Source of the DNA: Arenicola marina
Taxonomy: Eukaryota > Annelida > Polychaeta > Arenicolidae
NCBI GenBank assembly: GCA_964019135.1
Contig: OZ025260.1
Span: 22,748,254-22,812,253 of the forward strand
Direction: 5' to 3'
Length of the DNA stretch: 64,000 nucleotides
Of the stretch, positions 33,901 to 47,477 are shown in pieces. The notes beneath the pieces are model-generated. The model saw only the letters and a list, made by a program, of their open reading frames with translations. It made no database searches and was not told where the DNA came from. The first letter of the stretch is position 1. The number at the start of each line of letters is the position of its first letter. The position numbers were made by a program, and so were the translations under genes.

Positions 33901-36900
33901 GCATAGAGGGATATAATGCAGCCCTGGCGGAGTGAGTCGAAGGCAGAGAGGGATATAATGGAGCCCTGGCGGAGTGAGTAGAAGGCAGAGAGGGATATAA
34001 TGCAGCCCTGTCGGAGTGAGTCGAAGGCAGAGAGTGATATAATGCAGCCCTGGCGGAGTGAGTAGAAGGCAGAGAGGGATATAATGGAGCCCTGGCGGAG
34101 TGAGTAGAAGGCAGAGAGGGATATAATGGAGCCCTGGCGGAGTGAGCAGAAGGCAGAGAGGGATATAATGGAGCCCTGGCGGAGTGAGTAGAAGGCAGAG
34201 AGGGATATAATGGAGCCCTGGTGGAGTGAGTCGAAGGCAGAGAGGGATATATTGGAGCCCTGGCGGAGTGAGTAGAAGGCAGAGAGGGATATAATGGAGC
34301 CCTGGCGGAGTGAGTAGAAGGCAGAAAGGGATATAATGGAGCCCTGGTGGAGTGAGTAGAAGGCAGAGAGGGATATACTGGAGTCCTGGCGGAGTGAGTC
34401 GAAGGCAGAGAGGGATATAATGCAGCCCTGGCGGAGTGAGTAGAAGGCAGAGAGGGATATAATGCAGCCCTGGCGGAGTGAGTCGAAGGCAGAGAGGGAT
34501 ATAATGGAGCCCTGGCGGAGTGAGTAGACGGCAGAGAAGGATATAATGGAGCCCTGGCGGAGTGAGTAGAAGGTAGAGAAGGATATAATGGAGCCCTGGC
34601 GAAGTGAGTAGAAGGCAGAGCGGGATATAATGGAGCCCTGGCGGAGTGAGTAGAAGGCAGAGAGGGATATAATGGAGTCCTGGCGGAGTGAGTAGAAGGC
34701 AGAGAGGGATATAATGCAGCCCTGTCGGAGTGAGTCGAAGGCAGAGAGGGATATAATGCAGCCTTGGCGGAGTGAGTCGAAGGCAGAGAGGGATATAATG
34801 CAGCCCTGGCGGAGTGAGTCGAAGGCCGAGAGGGATATAATGCAGCCCTGGCGGAGTGAGTCGAAGGCAGAGAGGGATATAATGGAGCCCTGGCGGAGTG
34901 AGTCGAAGGCAGAAAGGGATATAATGGAGCCCTGTCGGAGTGAGTAGAAGGCATAGAGGGATATAATGCAGCCCTGGCGGAGTGAGTAGAAGGCAGAGAG
35001 GGATATAATGCAGCCCTGGCGGAGTGAGTAGAAGGCAGAGAGGGATATAATGCAGCCCTGGCGGAGTGAGTCGAAGGCAGAGAGGGATATAATGGAGCCC
35101 TGGCGGAGTGAGTAGAAGGCAGAGAGGGATATAATGCAGCCCTGGCGGAGTGAGTCGAAGGCAGGGAGGGATATAATGCAGCCCTGGCGGAGTGAGTCGA
35201 AGGCAGAGAGGGATATAATGGAGCCCTGGTGGAGTGAGTCGTAGGCAGAGAGGGATATAATGGAGCCCTGGCGGAGTGAGTAGAAGGCAGAGAGGGATAT
35301 AATGCAGCCCTGTCGGAGTGAGTCGAAGGCAGAGAGAGATATAATGCAGCCCTGGCGGAGTGAGTCGAAGGCAGAGAGGGATATAATGGAGCCCTGGCGG
35401 AGTGAGTCGAAGGCAGAGAGGGGTATAATGTAGCCCTGGCGGAGTGAGTAGAAGGTAGAGAGGGATATAATGCAGCCCTGGCGGAGTGAGTCGAAGGCAG
35501 AGAGGGATATAATGGAGCCCTGGCGGAGTGAGTAGAAGGCAGAGAGGGATATAATGCAGCCCTGGCGGAGTGAGTCGAAGGCAGAGAGGGATATAATGGA
35601 GCCCTGTCGGAGTGAGTAGAAGGCAGAGAGGGATATAATGGAGCCCTGGCGGAGTGAGTCGAAGGCAGAGAGGGATATAATGCAGCCTTGGCGGAGTGAG
35701 TCGAAGGCAGAGAGGGATATAATGCAGCCTTGGCGGAATGAGTCGAAGGCAGAGAGGGATATAATGGAGCCCTGGCGGAGTGAGTCGAAGGCAGAGAGGG
35801 ATATAATGCAGCCCTGGCGGAGTGAGTCGAAGGCAGAGAGGGATATAATGGAGCCCTGTCGGAGTGAGTAGAAGGCATAGAGGGATATAATGCAGCCCTG
35901 GCGGAGTGAGTAGAAGGCAGAGAGGGATATAATGCAGCCCTGGCGGAGTGGGTAGAAGGCAGAGAGGGATATAATGCAGCCCTGGCGGAGTGAGTCGAAG
36001 GCAGAGAGGGATATAATGGAGCCCTGGAGGAGTGAGTAGAAGGCAGAGAGGGATATAATGCAGCCCTGTCGGAGTGAGTCGAAGGCAGAGAGGGATATAA
36101 TGGAGCCCTGGCGGAGTGAGTCGAAGGCAGAGAGGGATATAATGGAGCCCTGGCGGAGTGAGTAGAAGGCAGAGAGGGATATAATGGAGCCCTGGCGGAG
36201 TGAGCAGAAGGCAGAGCGGGATATAATGGAGCCCTGGCGGAGTGAGTCGAAGGCGGAGAGGGATATAATGGAGCCCTGTCGGAGTGAGTCGAAGGCGGAG
36301 AGGGATATAATGCAGCCCTGGCGGAGTGAGTAGAAGGCACAGAAGGATATAATGGAGTCCTAGCGGAGTGAGTAGAAGGCAGAGAGGGATATAATGCAGC
36401 CCTGTCGGAATGAGTCGAAGGCAGAGATGGATATAATGCAGCCCTGGCGGAGTGAGTAGAAGGCAGAGAGGGATATAATGCAGCCCTGAGGGAGTGAGTA
36501 GAAGGCAGAGAGGGATATAATGGAGCCCTGTCGGAGTGAGTCGAAGGCAGAGAGGGATATAATGCAGCCCTGTCGGAATGAGTCGAAGGCAGAGATGGAT
36601 ATAATGCAGCCCTGGCGGAGTGAGTAGAAGGCAGAGAGGGATATAATGCAGCCCTGGCGGAGCGAGTAGAAGGCAGAGAGGGATATAATGGAGCCCTGTC
36701 GGAGTGAGTCGAAGGCAGAGAGGGATATAATGCAGCCCTGGCGGAGTGAGTAGAAGGCAGAGAGGGATATAATGCAGCCCTGGCGGAGTGAGTAGAAGGC
36801 AGAGAAGGATATAATGCAGCCCTGGCGGAGAGAGTAGAAGGCAGAGAGGGATATAATGCAGCCCTGGCGGAGTGAGTCGAAGGCAGAGAGGGATATAATG

Positions 36901-39900
36901 CAGCCCTGGCGGAGTGAGTCGAAGGCAGAGAGGGATATAATGCAGCCCTGGCGGAGTCAGTAGAAGGCAGAGAGGGATATAATGCAGCCGTGGCGGAGTG
37001 AGTCGAAGGCAGAGAGGGATATAATGGAGCCCTGGCGGAGTGAGTAGAAGGCAGGGAGGGATATAATGCAGCCCTGTCGGAGTGAGTCGAAGGCAGAGAG
37101 GGATATAATGCAGCCTTGGCGGAGTGAGTCGAAGGCAGAGAGGGATATAATGGAGCCCTGGCGGAGTGAGTCGAAGGCCGAGAGGGACATAATGCAGCCC
37201 TGGCGGAGTGAGTCGAAGGCAGAGAGGGATATAATGGAGCCCTGGCGGAGTGAGTCGAAGGCAGAAAGGGATATAATGCAGCCCTGGCGGAGTGAGTCGA
37301 AGGCAGAGAGGGATATAATGCAGCCCTGGCGGAGTGAGTAGAAGGCAGAGAGGGATATAATGCAGCCCTGGCGGAGTGAGTCGAAGGCAGGGAGGGATAT
37401 AATGCAGCCCTGGCGGAGTGAGTCGAAGGCAGAGCGGGATATAATGGAGCCCTGGCGGAGTGAGTCGTAGGCAGAGAGGGATATAATGGAGCCCTGTCGG
37501 AGTGAGTTCAAGGCATAGAGGGATGTAATGCAGCCCTGGCGGTGCGAGTCGTAGGCAGAGCGGGATATAATGCGGCGCTGGCGGAGTGAGTAGAAGGCAG
37601 AGAGGGATATAATGGAGCCCTGGCGGAGTGAGTAGAAGGCAGAGAGGGATATAATGCAGCCCTGTCGGAATGAGTCGAAGGCAGAGGTGGATATAATGCA
37701 GCCCTGGCGGAGTGAGTCGAAGGCAGAGAGGGATATAATGGAGCCCTGGCGGAGTGAGTCGAAGGCAGAGAGGGATATAATGCAGCCCTGGCGGAGTGAG
37801 TAGAAGGCAGAGAGGGATATAATGGAGCCCTGGCGGAGTGAGTCGAAGGCAGAGAGGGATATAATGCAGCCCTGGCGGAGTGAGTAGAAGGCAGGGAGGG
37901 ATATAATGCAGCCCTGGCGGAGTGAGTCGAAGGCAGAGAGGGATATAATGAAGCCCGGCCAGAGTGAGTCGAAGGCATAGAGGGATATAATGCAGCCCTG
38001 GCGGAGTGAGTCGAAGGCAGAGAGGGATATAATGGAGCCCTGGCGGAGTGAGTAGAAGGCAGAGAGGGATATAATGCAGCCCTGGCGGAGTGACTAGAAG
38101 GCAGAGAGGGATATAATGGAGCCCTGGCGGAGTGAGTCGAAGGCAGAGAGGGATATAATGCAGCCCTGGCGGAGTGAGTAGAAGGCAGAGAGGGATATAA
38201 TGGAGCCCTGGCGGAGTGAGTCGAAGGCAGAGAGGGATATAATGCAGCCCTGGCGGAGTGAGTCGAAGGCAGAGAGGGATATAATGAAGCCCGGCCAGAG
38301 TGAGTCGAAGGCATAGAGGGATATAATGCAGCCCTGGCGGAGTGAGTCGAAGGCAGAGAGGGATATAATGGAGCCCTGGCGGAGTGAGTCGAAGGCAGAG
38401 AGGGATATAATGCAGCCCTGGCGGAGTGAGTAGAAGGCAGAGAGGGATATAATGGAGCCCTGGCGGAGTGAGTCGAAGGCAGAGAGGGATATAATGCAGC
38501 CCTGGCGGAGTGAGTAGAAGGCAGAGAGGGATATAATGGAGCCCTGGCGGAGTGAGTCGAAGGCAGAGAGGGATATAATGCAGCCCTGGCGGAGTGAGTC
38601 GAAGGCAGAGAGGGATATAATGAAGCCCGGCCAGAGTGAGTCGAAGGCATAGAGGGATATAATGCAGCCCTGGCGGAGTGAGTCGAAGGCAGAGAGGGAT
38701 ATAATGGAGCCCTGGCGGAGTGAGTCGAAGGCAGAGAGGGATATAATGCAGCCCTGGCGGAGTGAGTAGAAGGCAGAGAGGGATATAATGGAGCCCTGGC
38801 GGAGTGAGTCGAAGGCAGAGAGGGATATAATGCAGCCCTGGCGGAGTGAGTAGAAGGCAGAGAGGGATATAATGGAGCCCTGGCGGAGTGAGTCGAAGGC
38901 AGAGAGGGATATAATGCAGCCCTGGCGGAGTGAGTAGAAGGCAGGGAGGGATATAATGCAGCCCTGGCGGAGTGAGTCGAAGGCAGAGAGGGATATAATG
39001 AAGCCCGGCCAGAGTGAGTCGAAGGCATAGAGGGATATAATGCAGCCCTGGCGGAGTGAGTCGAAGGCAGAGAGGGATATAATGGAGCCCTGGCGGAGTG
39101 AGTAGAAGGCAGAGAGGGATATAATGCAGCCCTGTCGGAGTGAGTCGAAGGCAGAGAGTGATATAATGAAGCCCTGGCGGAGTGAGTAGAAGGCAGAGAG
39201 GGATATAATGGAGCCCTGGCGGAGTGAGTAGAAGGCAGAGAGGGATATAATGGAGCCCTGGCGGAGTGAGCAGAAGGCAGAGAGGGATATAATGGAGCCC
39301 TGGCGGAGTGAGTAGAAGGCAGAGAGGGATATAATGGAGCCCTGGTGGAGTGAGTCGAAGGCAGAGAGGGATATAATGGAGCCCTGGCGGAGTGAGTAGA
39401 AGGCAGAGAGGGATATAATGGAGCCCTGGCGGAGTGAGTAGAAGGCAGAAAGGGATATAATGGAGCCCTGGTGGAGTGAGTAGAAGGCAGAGAGGGATAT
39501 ACTGGAGTCCTGGCGGAGTGAGTCGAAGGCAGAGAGGGATATAATGCAGCCCTGGCGGAGTGAGTAGAAGGCAGAGAGGGATATAATGCAGCCCTGGCGG
39601 AGTGAGTCGAAGGCAGAGAGGGATATAATGGAGCCCTGGCGGAGTGAGTAGACGGCAGAGAAGGATATAATGGAGCCCTGGCGGAGTGAGTAGAAGGTAG
39701 AGAAGGATATAATGGAGCCCTGGCGAAGTGAGTAGAAGGCAGAGCGGGATATAATGGAGCCCTGGCGGAGTGAGTAGAAGGCAGAGAGGGATATAATGGA
39801 GTCCTGGCGGAGTGAGTAGAAGGCAGAGAGGGATATAATGCAGCCCTGTCGGAGTGAGTCGAAGGCAGAGAGGGATATAATGCAGCCTTGGCGGAGTGAG

Positions 39901-42900
39901 TCGAAGGCAGAGAGGGATATAATGCAGCCCTGGCGGAGTGAGTCGAAGGCCGAGAGGGATATAATGCAGCCCTGGCGGAGTGAGTCGAAGGCAGAGAGGG
40001 ATATAATGGAGCCCTGGCGGAGTGAGTCGAAGGCAGAGAGGGATATAATGCAGCCCTGGCGGAGTGAGTCGAAGGCAGAGAGGGATATAATGAAGCCCGG
40101 CCAGAGTGAGTCGAAGGCATAGAGGGATATAATGCAGCCCTGGCGGAGTGAGTCGAAGGCAGAGAGGGATATAATGGAGCCCTGGCGGAGTGAGTCGAAG
40201 GCAGAGAGGGATATAATGCAGCCCTGGCGGAGTGAGTAGAAGGCAGAGAGGGATATAATGGAGCCCTGGCGGAGGAGTCGAAGGCAGAGAGGGATATAAT
40301 GCAGCCCTGGCGGAGTGAGTCGAAGGCAGAGAGGGATATAATGAAGCCCGGCCAGAGTGAGTCGAAGGCATAGAGGGATATAATGCAGCCCTGGCGGAGT
40401 GAGTCGAAGGCAGAGAGGGATATAATGGAGCCCTGGCGGAGTGAGTCGAAGGCAGAGAGGGATATAATGCAGCCCTGGCGGAGTGAGTAGAAGGCAGAGA
40501 GGGATATAATGGAGCCCTGGCGGAGTGAGTCGAAGGCAGAGAGGGATATAATGCAGCCCTGGCGGAGTGAGTAGAAGGCAGAGAGGGATATAATGGAGCC
40601 CTGGCGGAGTGAGTCGAAGGCAGAGAGGGATATAATGCAGCCCTGGCGGAGTGAGTAGAAGGCAGGGAGGGATATAATGCAGCCCTGGCGGAGTGAGTCG
40701 AAGGCAGAGAGGGATATAATGAAGCCCGGCCAGAGTGAGTCGAAGGCATAGAGGGATATAATGCAGCCCTGGCGGAGTGAGTCGAAGGCAGAGAGGGATA
40801 TAATGGAGCCCTGGCGGAGTGAGTAGAAGGCAGAGAGGGATATAATGCAGCCCTGTCGGAGTGAGTCGAAGGCAGAGAGTGATATAATGCAGCCCTGGCG
40901 GAGTGAGTAGAAGGCAGAGAGGGATATAATGGAGCCCTGGCGGAGTGAGTAGAAGGCAGAGAGGGATATAATGGAGCCCTGGCGGAGTGAGCAGAAGGCA
41001 GAGAGGGATATAATGGAGCCCTGGCGGAGTGAGTAGAAGGCAGAGAGGGATATAATGGAGCCCTGGTGGAGTGAGTCGAAGGCAGAGAGGGATATATTGG
41101 AGCCCTGGCGGAGTGAGTAGAAGGCAGAGAGGGATATAATGGAGCCCTGGCGGAGTGAGTAGAAGGCAGAAAGGGATATAATGGAGCCCTGGTGGAGTGA
41201 GTAGAAGGCAGAGAGGGATATACTGGAGTCCTGGCGGAGTGAGTCGAAGGCAGAGAGGGATATAATGCAGCCCTGGCGGAGTGAGTAGAAGGCAGAGAGG
41301 GATATAATGCAGCCCTGGCGGAGTGAGTCGAAGGCAGAGAGGGATATAATGGAGCCCTGGCGGAGTGAGTAGACGGCAGAGAAGGATATAATGGAGCCCT
41401 GGCGGAGTGAGTAGAAGGTAGAGAAGGATATAATGGAGCCCTGGCGAAGTGAGTAGAAGGCAGAGCGGGATATAATGGAGCCCTGGCGGAGTGAGTAGAA
41501 GGCAGAGAGGGATATAATGGAGTCCTGGCGGAGTGAGTAGAAGGCAGAGAGGGATATAATGCAGCCCTGTCGGAGTGAGTCGAAGGCAGAGAGGGATATA
41601 ATGCAGCCTTGGCGGAGTGAGTCGAAGGCAGAGAGGGATATAATGCAGCCCTGGCGGAGTGAGTCGAAGGCCGAGAGGGATATAATGCAGCCCTGGCGGA
41701 GTGAGTCGAAGGCAGAGAGGGATATAATGGAGCCCTGGCGGAGTGAGTCGAAGGCAGAAAGGGATATAATGGAGCCCTGTCGGAGTGAGTAGAAGGCATA
41801 GAGGGATATAATGCAGCCCTGGCGGAGTGAGTAGAAGGCAGAGAGGGATATAATGCAGCCCTGGCGGAGTGAGTAGAAGGCAGAGAGGGATATAATGCAG
41901 CCCTGGCGGAGTGAGTCGAAGGCAGAGAGGGATATAATGGAGCCCTGGCGGAGTGAGTAGAAGGCAGAGAGGGATATAATGCAGCCCTGGCGGAGTGAGT
42001 CGAAGGCAGGGAGGGATATAATGCAGCCCTGGCGGAGTGAGTCGAAGGCAGAGAGGGATATAATGGAGCCCTGGCGGAGTGAGTCGTAGGCAGAGTGGGA
42101 TATAATGGAGCCCTATCGGAGTGAGTACAAGGCATAGAGGGATGTAATGCAGCCCTGGCGGTGCGAGTCGTAGGCAGAGAGGGATATAATGCGGCGCTGG
42201 CGGACTGAGTAGAAGGCAGAGAGGGATATAATGGAGCCCTGGCGGAGTGAGTAGAAGGCAGAGAGGAATATAATGGAGCCCTGGCGGAGTGAGTAGAAGG
42301 CAGAAAGGGATATAATGGAGCCCTGGCGGAGTGAGTAGAAGGCAGAGAGGGATATAATGGAGTCCTGGCGGAGTGAGTCGAAGGCAGAGAGGGATATAAT
42401 GGAGCCCTGTCGGAGTGAGTGCAAGGCATAGAGGGATGTAATGCAGCCTTGGCGGTGCGAGTCGTAGGCAGAGAGGGATATAATGCGGCGCTGGCGGAGT
42501 GAGTAGAAGGCAGAGAGGGATATATTGGAGCCCTGGCGGAGTGAGTAGAAGGCAGAGAGGGATATAATGCAGCCCTGGCGGAGTGAGTAGAAGGCAGAGA
42601 GGGATATAATGCAGCCCTGGCGGAGTGAGTCGAAGGCAGAGAGGGATATAATGAAGCCCTGGCGGAGTGAGTAGAAGGCAGAGAGAGATATAATGGAGCC
42701 CTGTCAGAGTAGAAGGCAGAGAGGGATATAATGAAGCCCTGGCGGAGTGAGTAGACGGCAGAGAAGGATATAATGGAGCCCTGGCGGAGTGAGTAGCAGG
42801 TAGAGAAGGATATAATGGAGCCCTGGCGGAGTGAGTAGAAGGCAGAAAGGGATATAATGGAGCCCTGGCGGAGTGAGTAGAAGGCAGAGAGGGATATAAT

Positions 42901-43805
42901 GCAGCCCTGTCGGAATGAGTCGAAGGCAGAGAGGGATATAATGGAGCCCTGTCAGAGTGAGTAGAAGGCAGAGAGGGATATAATGCAGCCCTGGCGGAGT
43001 GAGTAGAAGGCAGAGAGGGATATAATGGAGTCCTGGCGGAGTGAGTCGAAGGCAGAGAGGGATATAATGGAGCCCTGTCGGAGTGAGTGCAAGGCATAGA
43101 GGGATGTAATGCAGCCCTGGCGGTGCGAGTCGTAGGCAGAGAGGGATATAATGCGGCGCTGGCGGAGTGAGTAGAAGGCAGAGAGGGATATATTGGAGCC
43201 CTGGCGGAGTGAGTAGAAGGCAGAGAGGGATATAATGCAGCCCTGGCGGAGTGAGTAGAAGGCAGAGAGGGATATAATGCAGCCCTGGCGGAGTGAGTCG
43301 AAGGCAGAGAGGGATATAATGAAGCCCTGGCGGAGTGAGTAGAAGGCAGAGAGAGATATAATGGAGCCCTGTCAGAGTAGAAGGCAGAGAGGGATATAAT
43401 GAAGCCCTGGCGGAGTGAGTAGACGGCAGAGAAGGATATAATGGAGCCCTGGCGGAGTGAGTAGCAGGTAGAGAAGGATATAATGGAGCCCTGGCGGAGT
43501 GAGTAGAAGGCAGAGAGGGATATAATGGAGCCCTGGCGGAGTGAGTAGAAGGCAGAGAGGGATATAATGGAGTCCTGGCGGAGTGAGTAGAAGGCAGAGA
43601 GGGATATAATGCAGCCCTGTCGGAATGAGTCGAAGGCAGAGAGGGATATAATGGAGCCCTGTCAGAGTGAGTAGAAGGCAGAGAGGGATATAATGGAGCC
43701 CTGGCGGAGTGAGTAGACGGCAGAGAGGGATATAATGGAGCCCTGTCGGAGTGAGTAGAAGGCAGAGAGGGATATAATGGAGCCCTGGCGGAGTGAGTCG
43801 AAGGC
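27975..43805 (+). repeat. 42-bp minisatellite, about 375 copies, with nested higher-order repeats
   Basis: The unit is ggagtgagtMgaaggcagag followed by agggatataatgSagccctg and KC (M = a/c, S = g/c, K mostly g), 42 bp, about three quarters purine on the plus strand. Three variable sites account for most differences. A block from about 28,240 repeats from about 35,170 at an offset of 6,929 bases (165 units less one base), changing to 6,845 after about 33,200 because the second block lacks two units. Inside each block are 1,805-bp and 336/378-bp sub-repeats. Since 42 is a multiple of three and the unit has no stop on the minus strand, all three minus frames stay open for kilobases; those ORFs (up to 3,754 codons) are not supported as genes. 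Confidence 0.97.
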
Positions 43806-45466
43806 AGAGAGTGCTATATGTATGTATGTTTATTCAGTACTTTGGCTGGCCTCCAGCCCTGGTACAAATTACAAAAGCATTCAACACAAAAAAAACACAA
43901 ACACAACAATCCAAGTCAATAATCAACTCATCCACATTAATACCCCTGTTGTTCCCTTCTGCTAAATGCGGCAATAATAAACTTACAGATTCCGTATAGA
44001 GTTTTCTCGTCGGTTGCGCACATAAGTCGGATAAAATTTTCTTTCGATGGGTAGCTCTTATTGATATATTTCTCCCTAATATCTGTATAAAGCTGAGTCT
44101 TAAACATGAAGTGGAATTGGGTTTCAATTTCGTCGATACAAAATCTCTGACAATATGGACACAATCTTTCTTCTCTGGGTATATTAAGTTGTCTGCCTCT
44201 CTCAATCATAAGTTTACCACTACTACATCTGAACCAGCTATACACCTTTCTTAACCTTGCACTCGTTACCACTGATAGATATCTCTCTGGGTTTAAAAGG
44301 GTTTTATACAGACAATATTCACCAGCTAGTTTCATATTTTCACACGCATTTACATACCAATTCTGCGATAAAACATCTGTTAATCTCTGCTTAACTTCCC
44401 TCATGAAGTACAGATGGTCCCCAACCTCTTGACTTAACCAGACAAAACCAAATCCGTATTTAAAAAGCCAATTCTTCACTTGCGATGCCCAGTTCTTTTC
44501 TGTTCTGCCTACACTATCATGGCTACATAACATTGTATAGGTGGCCTTGGTCAGTCTATCTTGTGGCATGTGCAGTAATTTGACCCAATATTTGATGACT
44601 TTAATTTCACAGTGAAAGCGTACCGGCAATCGCCCTAACTCACCAATAACTGCAGCATTTGACGTGGACCTGCTAACTCCCAGTATATATTTACAAAAAT
44701 TAACATGTACATTTTCTATATAGCCGATACATTCTAGTCCCCAGATTTCCGCTCCGTACGTAATAATAGGTAGGGCCATGGTATCAAAGAGGTTTAACAT
44801 TAAACTCGGCTCCAAGCCACCACATTGATAATCTAAGCTTTTAATCAATGCCATCACCTTCACTGCTTGATCTGCTCTACTCTTCTGTGTGGCAGTCCAA
44901 ACCATTTTCGGCGTCATTATTATTCCCAGGTAATTATAAAACGAGACACTTTGTATAGGTTGTCCAGATAAAGTCCACCTTTCATTATTTCGCAGTGGGC
45001 CTCCATTCCTAAACACCATTACTTTGGTTTCGCTCATATTTACCGCCATGCCCCATTTTTCACAGTATCTAAGGTATGTATAGTTGCTTGCAGCCTACCG
45101 ACGGTGTCCGCAAGGTTAGAGAGATCGTCAGCATACATCAATGCAACCAAGTTCGGGAACGTTTTGTCTACAAATACACCATTACAGTTATTGCGGATCA
45201 GCATGTCAAAATACTCATTCACATACAGGATAAAGAGGAGCGGGCTGAGGAGACAGCCCTGTCGAGTACCTAGCGTACAGGTAAAAAAATCAGTCAGGCG
45301 ATTGCGGCACTGAACACACGATCTAAGTTTGCCATATAAAGACATAAGCACCCTAAGGGTTCTTCCATGCAGGCCTTCTGATATTAATCTGTGCCATAGA
45401 TGACTATGTGGGACCTGGTCGAAAGCTTTGCTGAAATCAACATATAGGCAATAGAGAGTGCTATAT
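43806..45466 (-). mobile_element. 5'-truncated non-LTR retrotransposon with 14-bp target duplication
   Basis: The direct repeat agagagtgctatat flanks the element at 43,806-43,819 and 45,453-45,466. The element lies on the minus strand. Its 3' end, at the left, carries a short (CATA)n-like tail (plus strand 'gtatgtatgttt'), and its 5' end is cut within the reverse transcriptase domain, as usual for target-primed reverse transcription. The insertion is in the last, diverging unit of the minisatellite. Confidence 0.9.
43937..45452 (-). pseudogene. Reverse transcriptase remnant of a non-LTR element
   Basis: The minus strand opens with YCLYVDFSKAFDQVPHS at 45,452 (RT motif A), then TRQGCLLSPLLF (motif B) and MYADDL (catalytic YADD, motif C; about 45,130). 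Near 45,065 the frame shifts by one base: the first frame ends at 45,040 while the second continues from 45,049 through 370 codons of the post-RT region. That region includes a C-terminal CPYCQRFC...HF cysteine/histidine cluster found in several jockey/CR1-like elements. The endonuclease half and the N-terminal RT motifs are missing and the frame is broken, so it is dead. The clade assignment is tentative. Confidence 0.85.
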
Positions 45467-47477
45467 ATACTATAGGGACATTACGTAACAGTCCAGGCGA
45501 GCTGGCAGATGGTCAGAACTTGCCAATTTTCAAGACAAACAATGGAATGCATAAGTCAATGTTAAGCTCCAAGGGGGCTTCGGTTAGATCAGAAAGCTAA
45601 AAATATATGGAATTCGACACTTATCGATTGTTATGTCATGTCATTGATACAGCAGGTGTCACATATATGTTTAATGGTGCAGGATAAATATTACAAAAGA
45701 CACGACATATATGGATGATTTATTTTAAAGCAGAAGTGTTAGATCCCTCATATCGCGTTTCACGGGGCGATGTTTTCTGGAAAGTTAGACGTAATGGTTT
45801 GACCGGTGTGTGGTGATTTAGAAAACAGAACGTCCAAAATGTCTGCTTCCTCCAAGTCTTCCTACTCCTGCCCTCCCCCTTGGGGCTTCACAATGACGAG
45901 CAGTTCTTTCCATAATGCTCGCTCACTTATTAGTCTCGCAGTGCGATTTTGGCGAATGCACTCCAGCTCGTTCTTCAATTAGTACCTAACCCCCCCGCTC
46001 CATTAAAATCGATTCGATCCACACTCCGACACTATAAAAGCCCCACGCACACTTCAGCCCTTTTTCCTTAATCGTGGGTCTGAAATTGACAATCATAGCC
46101 TATGGTAGGTACAAGTGAGCAGTACTCATCTCTGAAAATAACAACAAATGACATGCTGCTTTGTTTGTCTGACTTGTTTGTCTGATATAACGCACGTGGA
46201 AGACCTTTTTTCACCACATGATTGGATAAAAGCAACAGTGACGTCATTGAATCAATGACAGCCTGGATCGGTCTACGTCATTCGCATGCTGGGGACCGAC
46301 AGCCGTGCGATCTGTGACGGTGTGCAGCCCTGCCTACCATCGATATGTCGTAGTGAAGCCATCACTTTGGAGTCAATGTTGACTTACGATGGAATTTAGC
46401 CACACGCAAATATATAAATATAATGACATACATTGTCAGTGGCCTAGCCAGCCTCACAGTGACAAGTGAACGCAGACTATAACAGCCGCGAGAGGAGGGT
46501 CGGGGGTCAATTGTGACGTCGAAATTTGCTCCTGAAAAAAGAGACGCCACTGATTGTGGGGTAGTTATGACGTCATCATGGCAAGACTGCACCGAGGCAT
46601 AAACGTATGTAGTCAATATGACGATAATAACAATGCATGGGAAACATTTCTAGAGACGAAAAAATAAATAACTACTATAGATAGTCTAAGTCGGAACAGG
46701 GTGGGAATATGACACCCTTCTGAAGAGCGGATATAACAAAAGCTGCAGCCACAGTCGGCAGAGTAGAAAGGGAGACTACCTGGGGCTGAAAGTCACAGAA
46801 AGCCTAGCCCATGGCGATATTGAAGAGATAGCTCAAGGACCGCAGTTATCAGAGAATCTCAATGGGACATTCTCGTCGAAAAAATTGGTGACTTGACCGG
46901 CCCAACTGTATCAGCTGGTGGGCGGCTCTTTGGCCGCCCGCCAAAACAGCCGCCCGCCAGTTCATTGTCACGGTAGCGGGTTGTAGCGGTACAGGCTTCT
47001 CGTCCAATAATAGTGAGTGTGCCTTGTAACGTTATCGTATAGGCCCGCAGCGAAACCTCCATTTTTAGAGCCGAAATGGAAACTTTTTTTTAATCATTGG
47101 CGGAATGTGTTGCTTATAAAACAGATATAACTCACCTTCGCGTTTCGGTTCTTTATTTATCACATACAACCAAATCAACGTTTATTCATCCAAATAATAA
47201 ATCAAACACTAATAACGGGTCATCAATGCAAGTCCAGGGTCATAACACAAGATATTAAACTTCTACCAATGTTGGTGCCATGTATAATTCAGTGTGCAAA
47301 TAAACTGAGATATTAATATTGGCAAACCACATCTGGTGATAGGATGTCAATGTTACCTTATTCTGAAAAAAATCATCGCATGTAGCAATATTTATAAGGC
47401 AGCATCAGTTACACATTTACCGCCCGGTCGAGTGGGTTCCAATTGGCGTACACGGCTCCACGTATACACGATCAATC
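45467..47477. other. Stretch without a recognisable gene
   Basis: Contains a TATA-like 'ctataaaagcc' at about 46,034 and a hairpin 'gggcggctctttggccgccc' near 46,920. I see no convincing coding frame or RNA gene. Confidence 0.45.

Noticed and set aside
27812..43097. Giant minus-strand ORFs (up to 3,754 codons) of THSARAPLYPSLPS, TPPGLHYIPLCLRL and SLRQGCIISLSAFD repeats
   Set aside because: All three frames are open because a 42-bp stop-free unit is repeated; variants are not silent in any one frame, frames swap at one-base deletions, and there is no unique coding sequence at either end.
27975..43805. CRISPR-like array
   Set aside because: Units are contiguous 42-bp repeats with no unique spacers, in eukaryotic DNA.
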